In this document: one piece after another, positions 51,926-60,552 of the stretch
How the letters are laid out: each line of letters starts with the position of its first letter
How positions within the stretch are numbered: the stretch's first letter is position 1
Source of the DNA: Bacteroidales bacterium
Lineage (GTDB): Bacteria > Bacteroidota > Bacteroidia > Bacteroidales > P3
Assembly (NCBI GenBank): GCA_017439185.1
Contig: JAFRTM010000012.1
Span: forward strand, 1 to 64,000
Reading direction: 5' to 3'
Length of the DNA: 64,000 bases
Made by a program: the position numbers and the translations under genes
Notes under the pieces: model-generated
What the model saw: only the letters and a program-made list of their open reading frames with translations
The model's database searches: none
Told to the model about the DNA's origin: nothing

Positions 51926-52723
51926 ATGAAAAAAACAATTTATATAATAGCAGTCGCACTGGTATTCACGTTGGTTTCCTGCCACAAGAAAGATGTGGTG
52001 AAGATAAACGGCACCATCACCAACGGAGCGGGCAAGACGATGTGGATAGAAGAACTTACGCCCGACGGCCCACAGTTTATAGACAGTCTGAGACTTGACA
52101 GCAAGGGGCAGTTCAAATTCACTCACCCCTATACCTACCAGACATTCTACTACCTCCACGCTTCGCCGACAGACTATATCGTGTTGCTGCCCTATAAAGG
52201 CGAAGAGGTAAAAGTGACCGGCGACATAGACAGCCTGGACCGCAGCTATTATGTAGAAGGGTCGCAAGAATGCACCCTACTGTGGCAGTTGCAGGACTAC
52301 AGCAATATGGGAACCCGCAAACTTATGGAAGTGCTGGCAAAAGACCAGGCCAACCGTGCACAATACGGCTTCGACACGCCAGCCTACAAAGAGGCGAAGA
52401 AAGAGACCGACTCGCTGTTCCGCGAAGCCTACGACGAGCAGTTCCTGTACCTGTCGCGCTATATAACTGAAAACAGCGGCTCGTTGAGCACCATCATAGC
52501 GCTGTACAAACCCTTTAACGGCGACAGACCTGTAATCGACGTGGACCGCTACCCCGAGCTGTTTACCTTCTACGAGATGGTGATCGAGGGACTTGAGGCC
52601 GACGACGAACTGAAAGACAATCCCCACACGATACATTTCAAAAACGTGGTTGAGCGCGTGAGATACCAAGCCGAGCGCAATATGCCCCAAGCGTCGGGAA
52701 TGCAACTTACCGTAGGAGAATGA
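51926..52723 (+). CDS. DUF4369 lipoprotein
   Basis: 265 residues, lipobox FTLVSC. The DUF4369 beta-sandwich covers about 25-115 (VKINGTITNGAGKTMWIEEL, FIDSLRLDSKGQFKF), as in many Bacteroidales thiol-disulfide lipoproteins. Here the usual thioredoxin domain is replaced by a helical region without CxxC. Role unknown. The stop overlaps the lpxH-like start (ATGA). Confidence 0.8.
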   Translation: MKKTIYIIAVALVFTLVSCHKKDVVKINGTITNGAGKTMWIEELTPDGPQFIDSLRLDSKGQFKFTHPYTYQTFYYLHASPTDYIVLLPYKGEEVKVTGDIDSLDRSYYVEGSQECTLLWQLQDYSNMGTRKLMEVLAKDQANRAQYGFDTPAYKEAKKETDSLFREAYDEQFLYLSRYITENSGSLSTIIALYKPFNGDRPVIDVDRYPELFTFYEMVIEGLEADDELKDNPHTIHFKNVVERVRYQAERNMPQASGMQLTVGE

Positions 52724-53451
52724 GCGGAGAGACCATGTACATAGTATCCGACGCCCACCTGGGCTGTGGTGCCGAGAGCGAGAAGGCCGAGCAGGAGCTG
52801 TGTGCGCTGCTGGACCGGGCTTTGGACGAGAAGGCACGCGTTGTGCTGCTGGGAGACATCTTCGACTTCTGGTTCAGCTACAAAGAGACCGTGCCACGGG
52901 GCTATATGAGACTGCTGGGAAAGCTTGCCGCGCTTAGAGACCACGGCATCAAGGTAGATTACTGGACGGGAAACCACGACATGTGGGTGTTTGACTACCT
53001 GGAGCGGGAACTGGGAGTGACGATGCACGAAGAGCCCGAGATGATGGAGATTGACGGGAAGCGATGGCTTCTGGGGCACGGCGACGGTCTAAACCCGGCG
53101 GACAAAGAATACCTGCTGTTGCGGAAGTTTTTCAGGAGCGGAGTGTGCCAGTGGCTCTTTACGCTGCTGCCTTCGAGCCTGACCTTTGCGATAGCCCGGA
53201 AATGGAGCGGGAGCAGCCGCTCGAACCATAAGGAGAAAGACCCGAAGGAATGCAGTGCGGTCGCCGACTATTGCCAGCGGAGGAGCGAGCTAGAGGAGAT
53301 AGACTATTGCGTGTTCGGACACACCCACCACGCCGAAGAGAAAATTCTCGGCGAGAACTGTAAATATGTAAACACCGGAGAATGGGGTCGCACACGAACC
53401 TATGCCGTTTACAAGGACGGCGAGTTGAAGTTGAGACGCTGGGGCGAATAA
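52720..53451 (+). CDS. lpxH: UDP-2,3-diacylglucosamine diphosphatase-like phosphoesterase (LpxH family)
   Basis: 243 residues. Calcineurin-like metal motifs in order: SDAHLG (near 9), LLGDIFDFWF (near 45), GNHDMW (near 86), LGHGDG (near 117), FGHTHHAEE (near 200). In lipid A synthesis LpxH turns UDP-2,3-diacylglucosamine into lipid X. The family assignment is firm; the exact substrate is inferred. Confidence 0.87.
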   Translation: MSGETMYIVSDAHLGCGAESEKAEQELCALLDRALDEKARVVLLGDIFDFWFSYKETVPRGYMRLLGKLAALRDHGIKVDYWTGNHDMWVFDYLERELGVTMHEEPEMMEIDGKRWLLGHGDGLNPADKEYLLLRKFFRSGVCQWLFTLLPSSLTFAIARKWSGSSRSNHKEKDPKECSAVADYCQRRSELEEIDYCVFGHTHHAEEKILGENCKYVNTGEWGRTRTYAVYKDGELKLRRWGE

Positions 53452-53505
53452 ACCATATTTTCAAAGAGAGATAGACGGAGATTGGAAGATAGGGTGTCTC
53501 TGAGG

Positions 53506-53651
53506 CATGTCTATGACAAGTCTATGGTTGGTTAAGGGCTCCTTGTACATAACTTGCACTCTACTTCGACTCCCCTTGCACTCCCCTTCGACTCTCCTTC
53601 GAGTCATATTCGTATCATATTCGTATCTCATTCGAGATAAGTTCGTCCTGA
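53506..53651 (+). repeat. 11-bp-period tandem array D (longest)
   Basis: Thirteen successive 11-bp units with no indel, for example CTACTTCGACT, CCCCTTGCACT, CCCCTTCGACT, CTCCTTCGAGT, CATATTCGTAT (twice, adjacent), CTCATTCGAGA. Most share TTnG at unit positions 5-8. The first four units are more degenerate. It fills most of the lpxH-murF spacer. Confidence 0.8.
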
Positions 53652-53719
53652 ATTGCCGGTATTTCCACCCTAATATAATATTTCCACATTTTTTGCGTTA
53701 TTATATAAAATTCTAAGGT

Positions 53720-55030
53720 ATGGAAAACTCTGTTATTGATCGTTTATATGAGGCGTATAAGGTATCGCGGACAGTGACTACCGACTCCCGGGCCATTACG
53801 CCGGGTTGCCTGTTTTTTGCTTTCAAGGGAGCCTCTTTCGACGGCAACGCCTTTGCCGGACAGGCATTGGAGAAAGGTGCCGCACTGTGTGTGATGGACA
53901 ATGCCGAATATGCGACCGACGAGCGGTGCATAGTGGTCGATGATGTGCTGAAAACGCTGCAGGCGCTGGCCTTGCACCACAGGAAGCAACTGACCATTCC
54001 CGTGGTCGGAATCACCGGCACCAACGGCAAGACGACGACGAAGGAGTTGGTGGCGGCAGTGCTGGGAAGACGCTACAGAGTGCACGCCACACGCGGAAAC
54101 TTCAACAACCACCTGGGAGTGCCGCTGACGCTGCTCTCGATACCGGAAGACTGCGAGATAGCGGTGGTGGAGATGGGAGCCAACCACCCTGGAGAAATCG
54201 AGAACCTGTGCAACATAGCGTTGCCGACGTGCGGCCTTATAACCAGCGTGGGGCTTGCCCACCTGGAAGGATTCGGCTCGTTCGAAGGGGTGGTGAAGAC
54301 CAAGACAGAGCTTTACCGCCACATCGCAGCCAAAGGGGGAAAGTTGTATGTGAACGCCGACAACGAGCGGCTCGTGAAGGAGGCCAAAAAGTTGGAGCCC
54401 CAGCCGGCGACAACCACCTACGGCACTGCCTCGTCGGCCAACCTGCGCGGCACCATAACATCTTCCGACCCCTACCTCCATTTCTATATTGAACACGCCG
54501 ACAACGTCTATACCATTGCGATGAAACTCATCGGCTCGTACAACTTCACCAACGCGATGGCCGCCGCCGCCGTAGGACTGGACTTCAACATCGACCTGTT
54601 CGAGATAAAAGAAGCCCTGGAAAGCTACCAACCCGAAAACAAACGCTCGCAATACAAGCGCACCGAACACAACGCGCTGATACTGGACTGCTACAACGCC
54701 AACCCCACGTCGATGAAGGCTGCAGTGGAGAGTTTCGCCCACGACCAGCTGGAGAACAAGATAGTGTTCCTCGGCGGCATGAAGGAACTGGGCGACGCGT
54801 CGGACGAAGAGCACAAGAAGCTTTTTGGGCTGGTGAGAAGTTGCGACTTCAAGGACATCTACCTGGTGGGCGAGGAATTCGGCTTTGCTGCCGCAAATCC
54901 CGACGTGCAGTGGTTTCCCACGTCGGAAGAGACGGTAAAATTCCTGCAAGAGCACCCAATAAGAGACGCCAACATTCTGATAAAAGGTTCCAACAGTACC
55001 AAGATGTGGCTGCTCGAAGAAGTGTTATGA
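53720..55030 (+). CDS. murF: UDP-N-acetylmuramoyl-tripeptide--D-alanyl-D-alanine ligase
   Basis: 436 residues. Adds D-Ala-D-Ala to the peptidoglycan precursor. N-terminal domain (TTDSRAITPGCLFFAFKG), central ATP domain with VGITGTNGKTTTKEL (near 94-105), FNNHLGVPLTLL, VEMGANHPGEI, YNFTNAMAAAAVG, and a C-terminal ligase domain (LDCYNANPTSM, FLGGMKELGD). No promoter was recognised in the spacer. The stop overlaps the next start (ATGA). Confidence 0.96.
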   Translation: MENSVIDRLYEAYKVSRTVTTDSRAITPGCLFFAFKGASFDGNAFAGQALEKGAALCVMDNAEYATDERCIVVDDVLKTLQALALHHRKQLTIPVVGITGTNGKTTTKELVAAVLGRRYRVHATRGNFNNHLGVPLTLLSIPEDCEIAVVEMGANHPGEIENLCNIALPTCGLITSVGLAHLEGFGSFEGVVKTKTELYRHIAAKGGKLYVNADNERLVKEAKKLEPQPATTTYGTASSANLRGTITSSDPYLHFYIEHADNVYTIAMKLIGSYNFTNAMAAAAVGLDFNIDLFEIKEALESYQPENKRSQYKRTEHNALILDCYNANPTSMKAAVESFAHDQLENKIVFLGGMKELGDASDEEHKKLFGLVRSCDFKDIYLVGEEFGFAAANPDVQWFPTSEETVKFLQEHPIRDANILIKGSNSTKMWLLEEVL

Positions 55031-56010
55031 TGATGAGGATGACGCTAAAGCTGACAGTCGCCGCAGTGTTCCTGGCTTTTCTCGCAGGAGGCACTTCGGC
55101 AGAGTGCCAACGTATAGCGTTCTGGAACGTGGAAAACTATTTCGACACACGCAACGACAGCATTGCCGACGACGACGCCTATACCCCGACAGGCGAAAAC
55201 CACTGGACCCAGAACCGATTCAAGAGAAAGAGGGACAACATCTACAAGGTAGTCCTCGGGCTGGGGCAGCCTGCCATCATGGGGCTGGCCGAAGTGGAGA
55301 ACGACTATGTGATGGCGGAACTCGTCAACGGCACGCCCCTGAGAAAGAAGGGCTACAGATATATCCACTACGACTCGCCCGACCATCGAGGGATAGACTG
55401 CGCCCTGCTGTACCGCCACGACCTTTTCAGTCCGGTTTATTCCCGTGCCGTCAACGTCTCAGAGTCGAACTATGAGACAAGAGACCTGCTGCTCGTGCTG
55501 GGCGTGTCCTCCCAAGGAGATTCCATCGCCGTGATAGTGTGCCACCTGCCGTCCAAGCGCGGCGGAGCCACCGCCGAGAGGCACCGCAGCCGCATTGCCG
55601 GCATCCTGCGAGAATGTACAGACACGCTGGGCAGAAACCATCCGGGAGCCGCGATAGTGGTGATGGGAGACTTCAACGCCGACAGGTATGAGACTCCCTT
55701 CATGCAGGACTTTGCTTTCGAGCCGCAACACAGCAATCCCGAAGGGCTTTACAACCTGATGTACACGTTGCCAAACGATGAAGGAACCCATAACTACGGA
55801 GGCCGCTGGTCGTGCCTCGACCAAATCTTCTACCGTCCTCCCCAGGAAGCGAAAAACGGAGACTTGCCCAAGGTCAGGATTTTCAAGCCCGAATTCCTCC
55901 TCGAGAAAGACAAAAACAACCTCACCGTAAGACCCCTGCGAACCTATCGCGGACAATTATACTTGGGAGGTTTCAGCGATCACCTGCCCATTTATTTCGA
56001 CCTCCACTGA
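55027..56010 (+). CDS. secreted endonuclease/exonuclease/phosphatase-family protein
   Basis: 327 residues from ATG 55027, overlapping the murF stop; signal peptide MTLKLTVAAVFLAFLAGGTSA. EEP metal-hydrolase motifs: AFWNVENYFD, MGLAEVEND (catalytic Glu), DSPDHRGIDCALL, VCHLPSKRGG, VMGDFNAD and a terminal GGFSDHLPIYF (catalytic His). Extracytoplasmic nuclease or lipid phosphatase; substrate unknown. Convergent with ackA: stops are only 10 nt apart and an ACTGAG/CTCAGT hairpin (56006-56024) straddles them. Confidence 0.87.
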   Translation: MMMRMTLKLTVAAVFLAFLAGGTSAECQRIAFWNVENYFDTRNDSIADDDAYTPTGENHWTQNRFKRKRDNIYKVVLGLGQPAIMGLAEVENDYVMAELVNGTPLRKKGYRYIHYDSPDHRGIDCALLYRHDLFSPVYSRAVNVSESNYETRDLLLVLGVSSQGDSIAVIVCHLPSKRGGATAERHRSRIAGILRECTDTLGRNHPGAAIVVMGDFNADRYETPFMQDFAFEPQHSNPEGLYNLMYTLPNDEGTHNYGGRWSCLDQIFYRPPQEAKNGDLPKVRIFKPEFLLEKDKNNLTVRPLRTYRGQLYLGGFSDHLPIYFDLH

Positions 56011-56019
56011 GCCTCAAAC

Positions 56020-57222
56020 TCAGTCGAGCTGGCTTACAATCTTGTATGTGTCTATGGCTATGGCCAACTCCTCGTCGGTTGCCACGACGGCGACCGTTAC
56101 CCGCGAGTCGGGCTTGGATATCACCACATCCTCGCCAATCACACTATCGTTCAACGGCATATCCACATTGACGCCGAGCCAGTCCATATTTTCCAGTATG
56201 GCGTGACGCATAAACCAGGCGTTCTCGCCTATGCCACCCGTGAAGAGCAGCAAGTCGCAGCCGTTCATCTGGCTCATATAGGCACCGATATATTTCTTGC
56301 ACCGCTGGGCGAAGACATCGAAAGCATAGGTGCAACGCTCGTCGCCCTTCTGGCGGCCCGCCCAGATGTCGCGCATATCCTGAGGACCTCCGGAGAGGCC
56401 CACCAGGCCGCTTTTCTTGTACAGCACATCGGTCACCTCGGCAACCGTCATACCAGTCCTCTCCATCAGGTAAAGCAACGCGCCGACGTCGATATCGCCG
56501 CAGCGCGAGCCCATGGTCAGACCCTCGAGAGAAGTCATGCCCATACTGTTGTTCACGCTCTTGCCGTGGTCAATCGCACTGATGCTTGCGCCGCTGCCCA
56601 GATGGCAACTTATGATCTTCAGCTCTTTCCAATGGCGGCCAATCATCTTAGCCCCCTTCTTAGCCACGAAACGATGGCTCGTGCCGTGGAATCCATAACG
56701 GCGAATGCCGTAACGCTCGTAATACTCGTAGGGAATTCCGTAAAGGAAATCTTTGGGTTCTATAGTCAGATGAAACGAAGTGTCGAAAACCGCCACTTGC
56801 TTCACGCCAGGCAACACCGACTCCATAGCCTCGACACCCATGATATTGCCCGGAAGATGGAGCGGAGCCAGATCAATAAGCTTGCGGGCATTGTCCAGCA
56901 CCCCTTTATCGATCAGCAGGCTGCTTTTGAAGAATTCCCCACCATGGGCGAACCTGTGTCCGACGGCGGAGATCTCCTGCAAGGACTTGAGCACGCCGTT
57001 TTCCTTGTCCACGAGAGCCTCCATCACAAGACGCAGACCTTCGGTATGATTGGCTATTCGGCGCTCAAACATATGTTTCTCCCCGTGAGAGGTATAAGAG
57101 AAAGCGCCCATTTCAAGGCCTATCCGCTCAACTAATCCTTTCGATTCCACCGTCTGAGATTCCACGTCAATCAGCTGGAATTTCAACGACGAACTGCCGC
57201 TGTTGAGAACCAATATTTTCAT
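56020..57222 (-). CDS. ackA: acetate kinase
   Basis: 400 residues. MKILVLNSGSSSLKFQL start, GHRFAHGG, FDTSFHLTI, RRYGFHGTSHRFVAKK, SCHLGSGASISAIDHGKS, GLTMGSRCGDIDVG, FTGGIGENAWFMR. Makes acetate and ATP from acetyl phosphate. No phosphotransacetylase gene is adjacent. Start overlaps the hydrolase stop (ATGA); last gene of a seven-gene minus-strand operon. Confidence 0.96.
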   Translation of the reverse strand: MKILVLNSGSSSLKFQLIDVESQTVESKGLVERIGLEMGAFSYTSHGEKHMFERRIANHTEGLRLVMEALVDKENGVLKSLQEISAVGHRFAHGGEFFKSSLLIDKGVLDNARKLIDLAPLHLPGNIMGVEAMESVLPGVKQVAVFDTSFHLTIEPKDFLYGIPYEYYERYGIRRYGFHGTSHRFVAKKGAKMIGRHWKELKIISCHLGSGASISAIDHGKSVNNSMGMTSLEGLTMGSRCGDIDVGALLYLMERTGMTVAEVTDVLYKKSGLVGLSGGPQDMRDIWAGRQKGDERCTYAFDVFAQRCKKYIGAYMSQMNGCDLLLFTGGIGENAWFMRHAILENMDWLGVNVDMPLNDSVIGEDVVISKPDSRVTVAVVATDEELAIAIDTYKIVSQLD

Positions 57223-58649
57223 TTCTGACCGTTTTTAGACATTGTACTTACAATCCAGTCGCCGACAGCCTCCATGACCTCAGGGGCTATCGTCTCCTCT
57301 ATAGTCATGTACTCCCCTACCCTGCCGCTCGAGCAGCGCTGGAAGAGATGATTCATATCGTCGAAAACTCTGACCGACAGCAGTTGTTCAGGCACCGACT
57401 GTCTTACCCCTGCCTCATTTTCACGAGCCACCACCTGCACATCTTTTCCTCCGAAGAGAGAGAGGACAGGACACTTCAGTTTACACAAGTACGCTTTGGA
57501 GTCCAGTTCCACGAAGGCACTCATCCACGGCATCGCCATCTGCTGGGCCATCTGCATCACCTCGATGCCGCTGAGGCCTACCGCACGCCTCTCCTCCTTG
57601 TTCAATCCCGAGGTCTCCGCTTTCACGATAGAGTCCAAGACCTTTTCATAGTCCGACTCCTTGCCGTTTTTCATATACTCGAAGAACTTCTCCATACAAC
57701 GAACCCTGACGTCCAGCAACCGCTGTTCCACACCGCCGGCTGCCAGCGCCGCCCTGTTTTGCTGCAAGATCACCTCGCCGCCGGAGCAGCCCGGTCCTGC
57801 CAGCATCACCACGAAGGCGACCTTGCGGTCCTTCGAAGCTACGATTGGGCCAATCGTGCCGCCCTCGCTATGTCCTATGATTCCCACCCGGGCTCCGTCG
57901 ATACCTTGCTGACGACGCAGATATTTCACCATCTGGGCGGCATCTTCGGCAAAGTCTATAGTGGTAGCATTTTTCACCTCACCTTCCGAGCCGCCGACAC
58001 CCCTGTCGTCATAACGCAGAGTGGCGATACCATGCCGTGCCAGATAATCGGCAAGGACCTTGAAAGGCTTATGCCCGAAGATCTCCTCGTCACGGTTCTG
58101 CTGTCCCGAGCCGCTCACCAGCACCGCTGCAGGGTACTTGCCACCACCGTCCGGCACCGTCAAAGTCCCCGACAGGATTACCTTCTCCCCTTTACGAGTC
58201 TTATATTCCACCTTCACCTCGCGCTCGCTGTATCCTTCAACCTTTATAGAAGACTCCTCCTGAGGCCTGCGCATCTGGAACAGTCCCTCGCTACGCTCCA
58301 TATTCAGGTCGAAGCGAGCCAGTCCCTGCCTCATGGTGCCACGAAAAGTCTCGTCGGCGGCAGTGTAGCGTAACGTGAGTTTCAGCCCCAGACTTTTCGC
58401 CTGGAACCGCAGCGTGTCGTTAGCATAGCTCCACGAACTCGGCACAATAGCCTCTGCCGACTGAGACGGGCTGTACAGCAACGGAGTCACCTCGCCATCC
58501 CTGTCGGCAAACGTCAGGTTCAGCGGCAATCCCAAATCCTCCACTACCACCAGCCACCACTTGCCGCGAAACTCCTGCTGACAAGTAGCCGAAAGTGCCA
58601 GCATCACGAATACCGCTATGGATGCCAGTCGCCTCACCGTTACCTCCAT
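57219..58649 (-). CDS. secreted alpha/beta hydrolase (serine aminopeptidase/acyl hydrolase type)
   Basis: 476 residues with a signal peptide (LASIAVFVMLALSATC). An N-terminal beta-rich DUF-type region (about 25-135) precedes the hydrolase domain: ILSGTLTVPDGGGKYPAAVL, VSGSGQQNRDE, LRYDDRGVGGSEG, VGIIGHSEGGTIGP (nucleophile Ser near 261), LFGGKDVQV, DDMNHLF (His near the end). This two-part form is common in Bacteroidota. Substrate unknown. Overlaps gldD by 10 nt. Confidence 0.85.
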   Translation of the reverse strand: MEVTVRRLASIAVFVMLALSATCQQEFRGKWWLVVVEDLGLPLNLTFADRDGEVTPLLYSPSQSAEAIVPSSWSYANDTLRFQAKSLGLKLTLRYTAADETFRGTMRQGLARFDLNMERSEGLFQMRRPQEESSIKVEGYSEREVKVEYKTRKGEKVILSGTLTVPDGGGKYPAAVLVSGSGQQNRDEEIFGHKPFKVLADYLARHGIATLRYDDRGVGGSEGEVKNATTIDFAEDAAQMVKYLRRQQGIDGARVGIIGHSEGGTIGPIVASKDRKVAFVVMLAGPGCSGGEVILQQNRAALAAGGVEQRLLDVRVRCMEKFFEYMKNGKESDYEKVLDSIVKAETSGLNKEERRAVGLSGIEVMQMAQQMAMPWMSAFVELDSKAYLCKLKCPVLSLFGGKDVQVVARENEAGVRQSVPEQLLSVRVFDDMNHLFQRCSSGRVGEYMTIEETIAPEVMEAVGDWIVSTMSKNGQK

Positions 58650-59233
58650 TTCAACGTTTCTACGATCCTGTCCACGTCGGCCTGCAGATAGTCAATCACC
58701 GGTGCCAGCGAGTCGTTGTTAGGTGTATGGTTCAGGAAGAGCGCCCCACGGAGGAAATGCTCGGTCGAGTCGGTCAGCCAAAACTGATAAGTGCTGCCGG
58801 CATTCTTGCCGTTGACCTTCACCACCGTGGCATAGACCTTGCCTTCAGGGTCTTTGAGCGAAGTCTCCTTCTCCCCTGTCGATTGGCCGTGATGGAGAGC
58901 CAGCATACGGGAGGCCGTGTCTATCAGAGCCGCCAAATCACGCTTGCCCGAGAAGCGCTTGTAGGTAAGGTTTATGATTCCCTGATATTTGGGATATTGG
59001 ATGTCGAGGTATTTTGTCCTGCTGTCGTTCTGTTTCCATACCACCGAAGCCTCGTCGGCACATTCAAACACGAACGGCAACGCCGCCGTGTCGTATTCGT
59101 GGTAGGCCTTTTCGGGCATGTCGATACGGAGGTAAGCCCTCGGCTTAGGGGTTGGAGTCCTGTCGCCGCAGCCGACCACGGCCATGGCAACCGCTGCCAC
59201 CACCAGCAATATTACAATTCCTTTCTTATTCAT
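58640..59233 (-). CDS. gldD: gliding motility lipoprotein GldD
   Basis: 197 residues from ATG 59233; lipobox VAMAVVGC. Family pattern: KPRAYLRIDMPEKAYHEYD, LPFVFEC, KYLDIQYPKYQGIINLTYK, then SRMLALHHGQSTG and FLRGALFLNHTPNNDSLAPV. GldD is needed for gliding or T9SS function in flavobacteria; non-gliding Bacteroidales keep it, probably for T9SS. That fits the T9SS-sorted enzymes at 10.6-15.9 kb. Confidence 0.88.
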   Translation of the reverse strand: MNKKGIVILLVVAAVAMAVVGCGDRTPTPKPRAYLRIDMPEKAYHEYDTAALPFVFECADEASVVWKQNDSRTKYLDIQYPKYQGIINLTYKRFSGKRDLAALIDTASRMLALHHGQSTGEKETSLKDPEGKVYATVVKVNGKNAGSTYQFWLTDSTEHFLRGALFLNHTPNNDSLAPVIDYLQADVDRIVETLKWR

Positions 59234-59269
59234 TTTTATCTTTTTTACCGTTAACAAAACCTTGCTTTG

Positions 59270-59923
59270 CTATCTGAACTTCACCTTACCCAACATCGGT
59301 ACGAACTTACAGTTTCCGAAACGCTCCACCTTAGGCTCCTCTCCTTCGGCCACAGGTTTCGCGATGCGCAGCATCTCCATCTCGTTGTCGCCCACCGGTA
59401 TCACCATCAGACCGCCCGGCTTCAGCTGGTCCATGAGAGCCTGCGGCACCTCCGGTGCACCACAGGTTATAATGATACGGTCGAACGGAGCGTAGCTTGG
59501 AGCCCCCTTATAGCCGTCGCCGAGAAAACACTTGGCCCTATAGCCCACCTGCTGCAGCAATGCCTTGGTTTTCTCGTAGAGTCCCTTCTGGCGTTCTATG
59601 GTGAACACTTTGGCACCCAACTCGCACAAGATGGCCGTCTGATAGCCGCTGCCGGTGCCCACTTCCAGGACTTTCATGCCCTGCTCCACCTGAAGCAGGC
59701 TGCTCTGCGTAGCCACCGTAGAAGGCTGCGAGATGGTCTGGTCACAGAGTATCGGCAACGCCTGGTCGTCGTAGGCGTGGAACCAGAGGGCCGAATCCAT
59801 GTACCAATGCCGCGGTACCTTGTTCATCGCCGCCAGCACCGCCCCGTTGGTGATGCCTTTCTCTTGCAGCTGCTTGCACATCTTCTCGCGCTGCCCTTTC
59901 TGTGCGTAGGTATCTTCTATCAT
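59270..59923 (-). CDS. pcm: protein-L-isoaspartate O-methyltransferase
   Basis: 217 residues, cytoplasmic. Repairs isoaspartyl residues with SAM. Motifs: VPRHWYMDSALWFHAYDDQA, QTISQPSTVAT, VLEVGTGSGYQTAIL (motif I), FLGDGYKGAPSYAPFDRIII, and GLMVIPVGD. 3 nt after the HAD gene. Confidence 0.94.
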   Translation of the reverse strand: MIEDTYAQKGQREKMCKQLQEKGITNGAVLAAMNKVPRHWYMDSALWFHAYDDQALPILCDQTISQPSTVATQSSLLQVEQGMKVLEVGTGSGYQTAILCELGAKVFTIERQKGLYEKTKALLQQVGYRAKCFLGDGYKGAPSYAPFDRIIITCGAPEVPQALMDQLKPGGLMVIPVGDNEMEMLRIAKPVAEGEEPKVERFGNCKFVPMLGKVKFR

Positions 59924-59926
59924 ATC

Positions 59927-60544
59927 CTATAAAGTCTCAATATTCAGTTCACAAATATCCTCCCCACTCTTGAGCCAGCGACTCTCCAGCCCGGCCAGCC
60001 CGGCCCCCTCACAATGTTTCTTGCAATCGTCGATAACCAATGTCTCTTCCCTCCGCAGGCCGTTCTCCTCCACAATCTTTCCGAAGAGTGCGGCACTCGG
60101 CTTGCGGTCGCCCACCTCACAGCTGAAATAGGTCTTCTCGAAACACTCACCCAGAATATCAAATCCCGACTCCCTGTTCAGGTAGTCCCGGAAATACTGT
60201 GCGTTCACCTCGTCGCTGTTGCTCAGCAGGAAGAGCCTGTACTTGCCGCTCAGTTCCTTGATACGCTCGACCCTTCGACGGGGGAAACCGGCTATCAGTG
60301 TGTTCCAGGTCTCCTCGATGGCGCTGTCGTCCATCCTGCACTCCAGAATTCTGCGCACCTCGTCGAAGAACTCACGCTTGCCAATACTGCCTGCCTCGAA
60401 GCGCTTGGTCAGCCCCGTGGCATAGAGTCGTTGGTAGGCGTCGTCATACTTTACCCCGTAGCTTCTGAACTTGGCGTTCATCAAGTCGAGGTCGATGGTG
60501 ATGACCGGCCCGCACAAATCCAATATGATATTCCTTATCGCCAT
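59927..60544 (-). CDS. HAD-superfamily hydrolase (HAD-IA type)
   Basis: 205 residues from ATG 60544. Motif I IILDLCGPVITID (nucleophile Asp, with Cys where Gly is usual), an alpha-helical cap, motif II LFLLSNSDEVNA, motif III around GDRKPSAALFGKI, and TLVIDDCKKHCEGA (motif IV). Small-molecule phosphatase, substrate unknown. 8 nt after thiL; co-transcription suggests thiamine or nucleotide phosphate housekeeping, without proof. Confidence 0.87.
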   Translation of the reverse strand: MAIRNIILDLCGPVITIDLDLMNAKFRSYGVKYDDAYQRLYATGLTKRFEAGSIGKREFFDEVRRILECRMDDSAIEETWNTLIAGFPRRRVERIKELSGKYRLFLLSNSDEVNAQYFRDYLNRESGFDILGECFEKTYFSCEVGDRKPSAALFGKIVEENGLRREETLVIDDCKKHCEGAGLAGLESRWLKSGEDICELNIETL

Positions 60545-60552
60545 CCTTCCGC

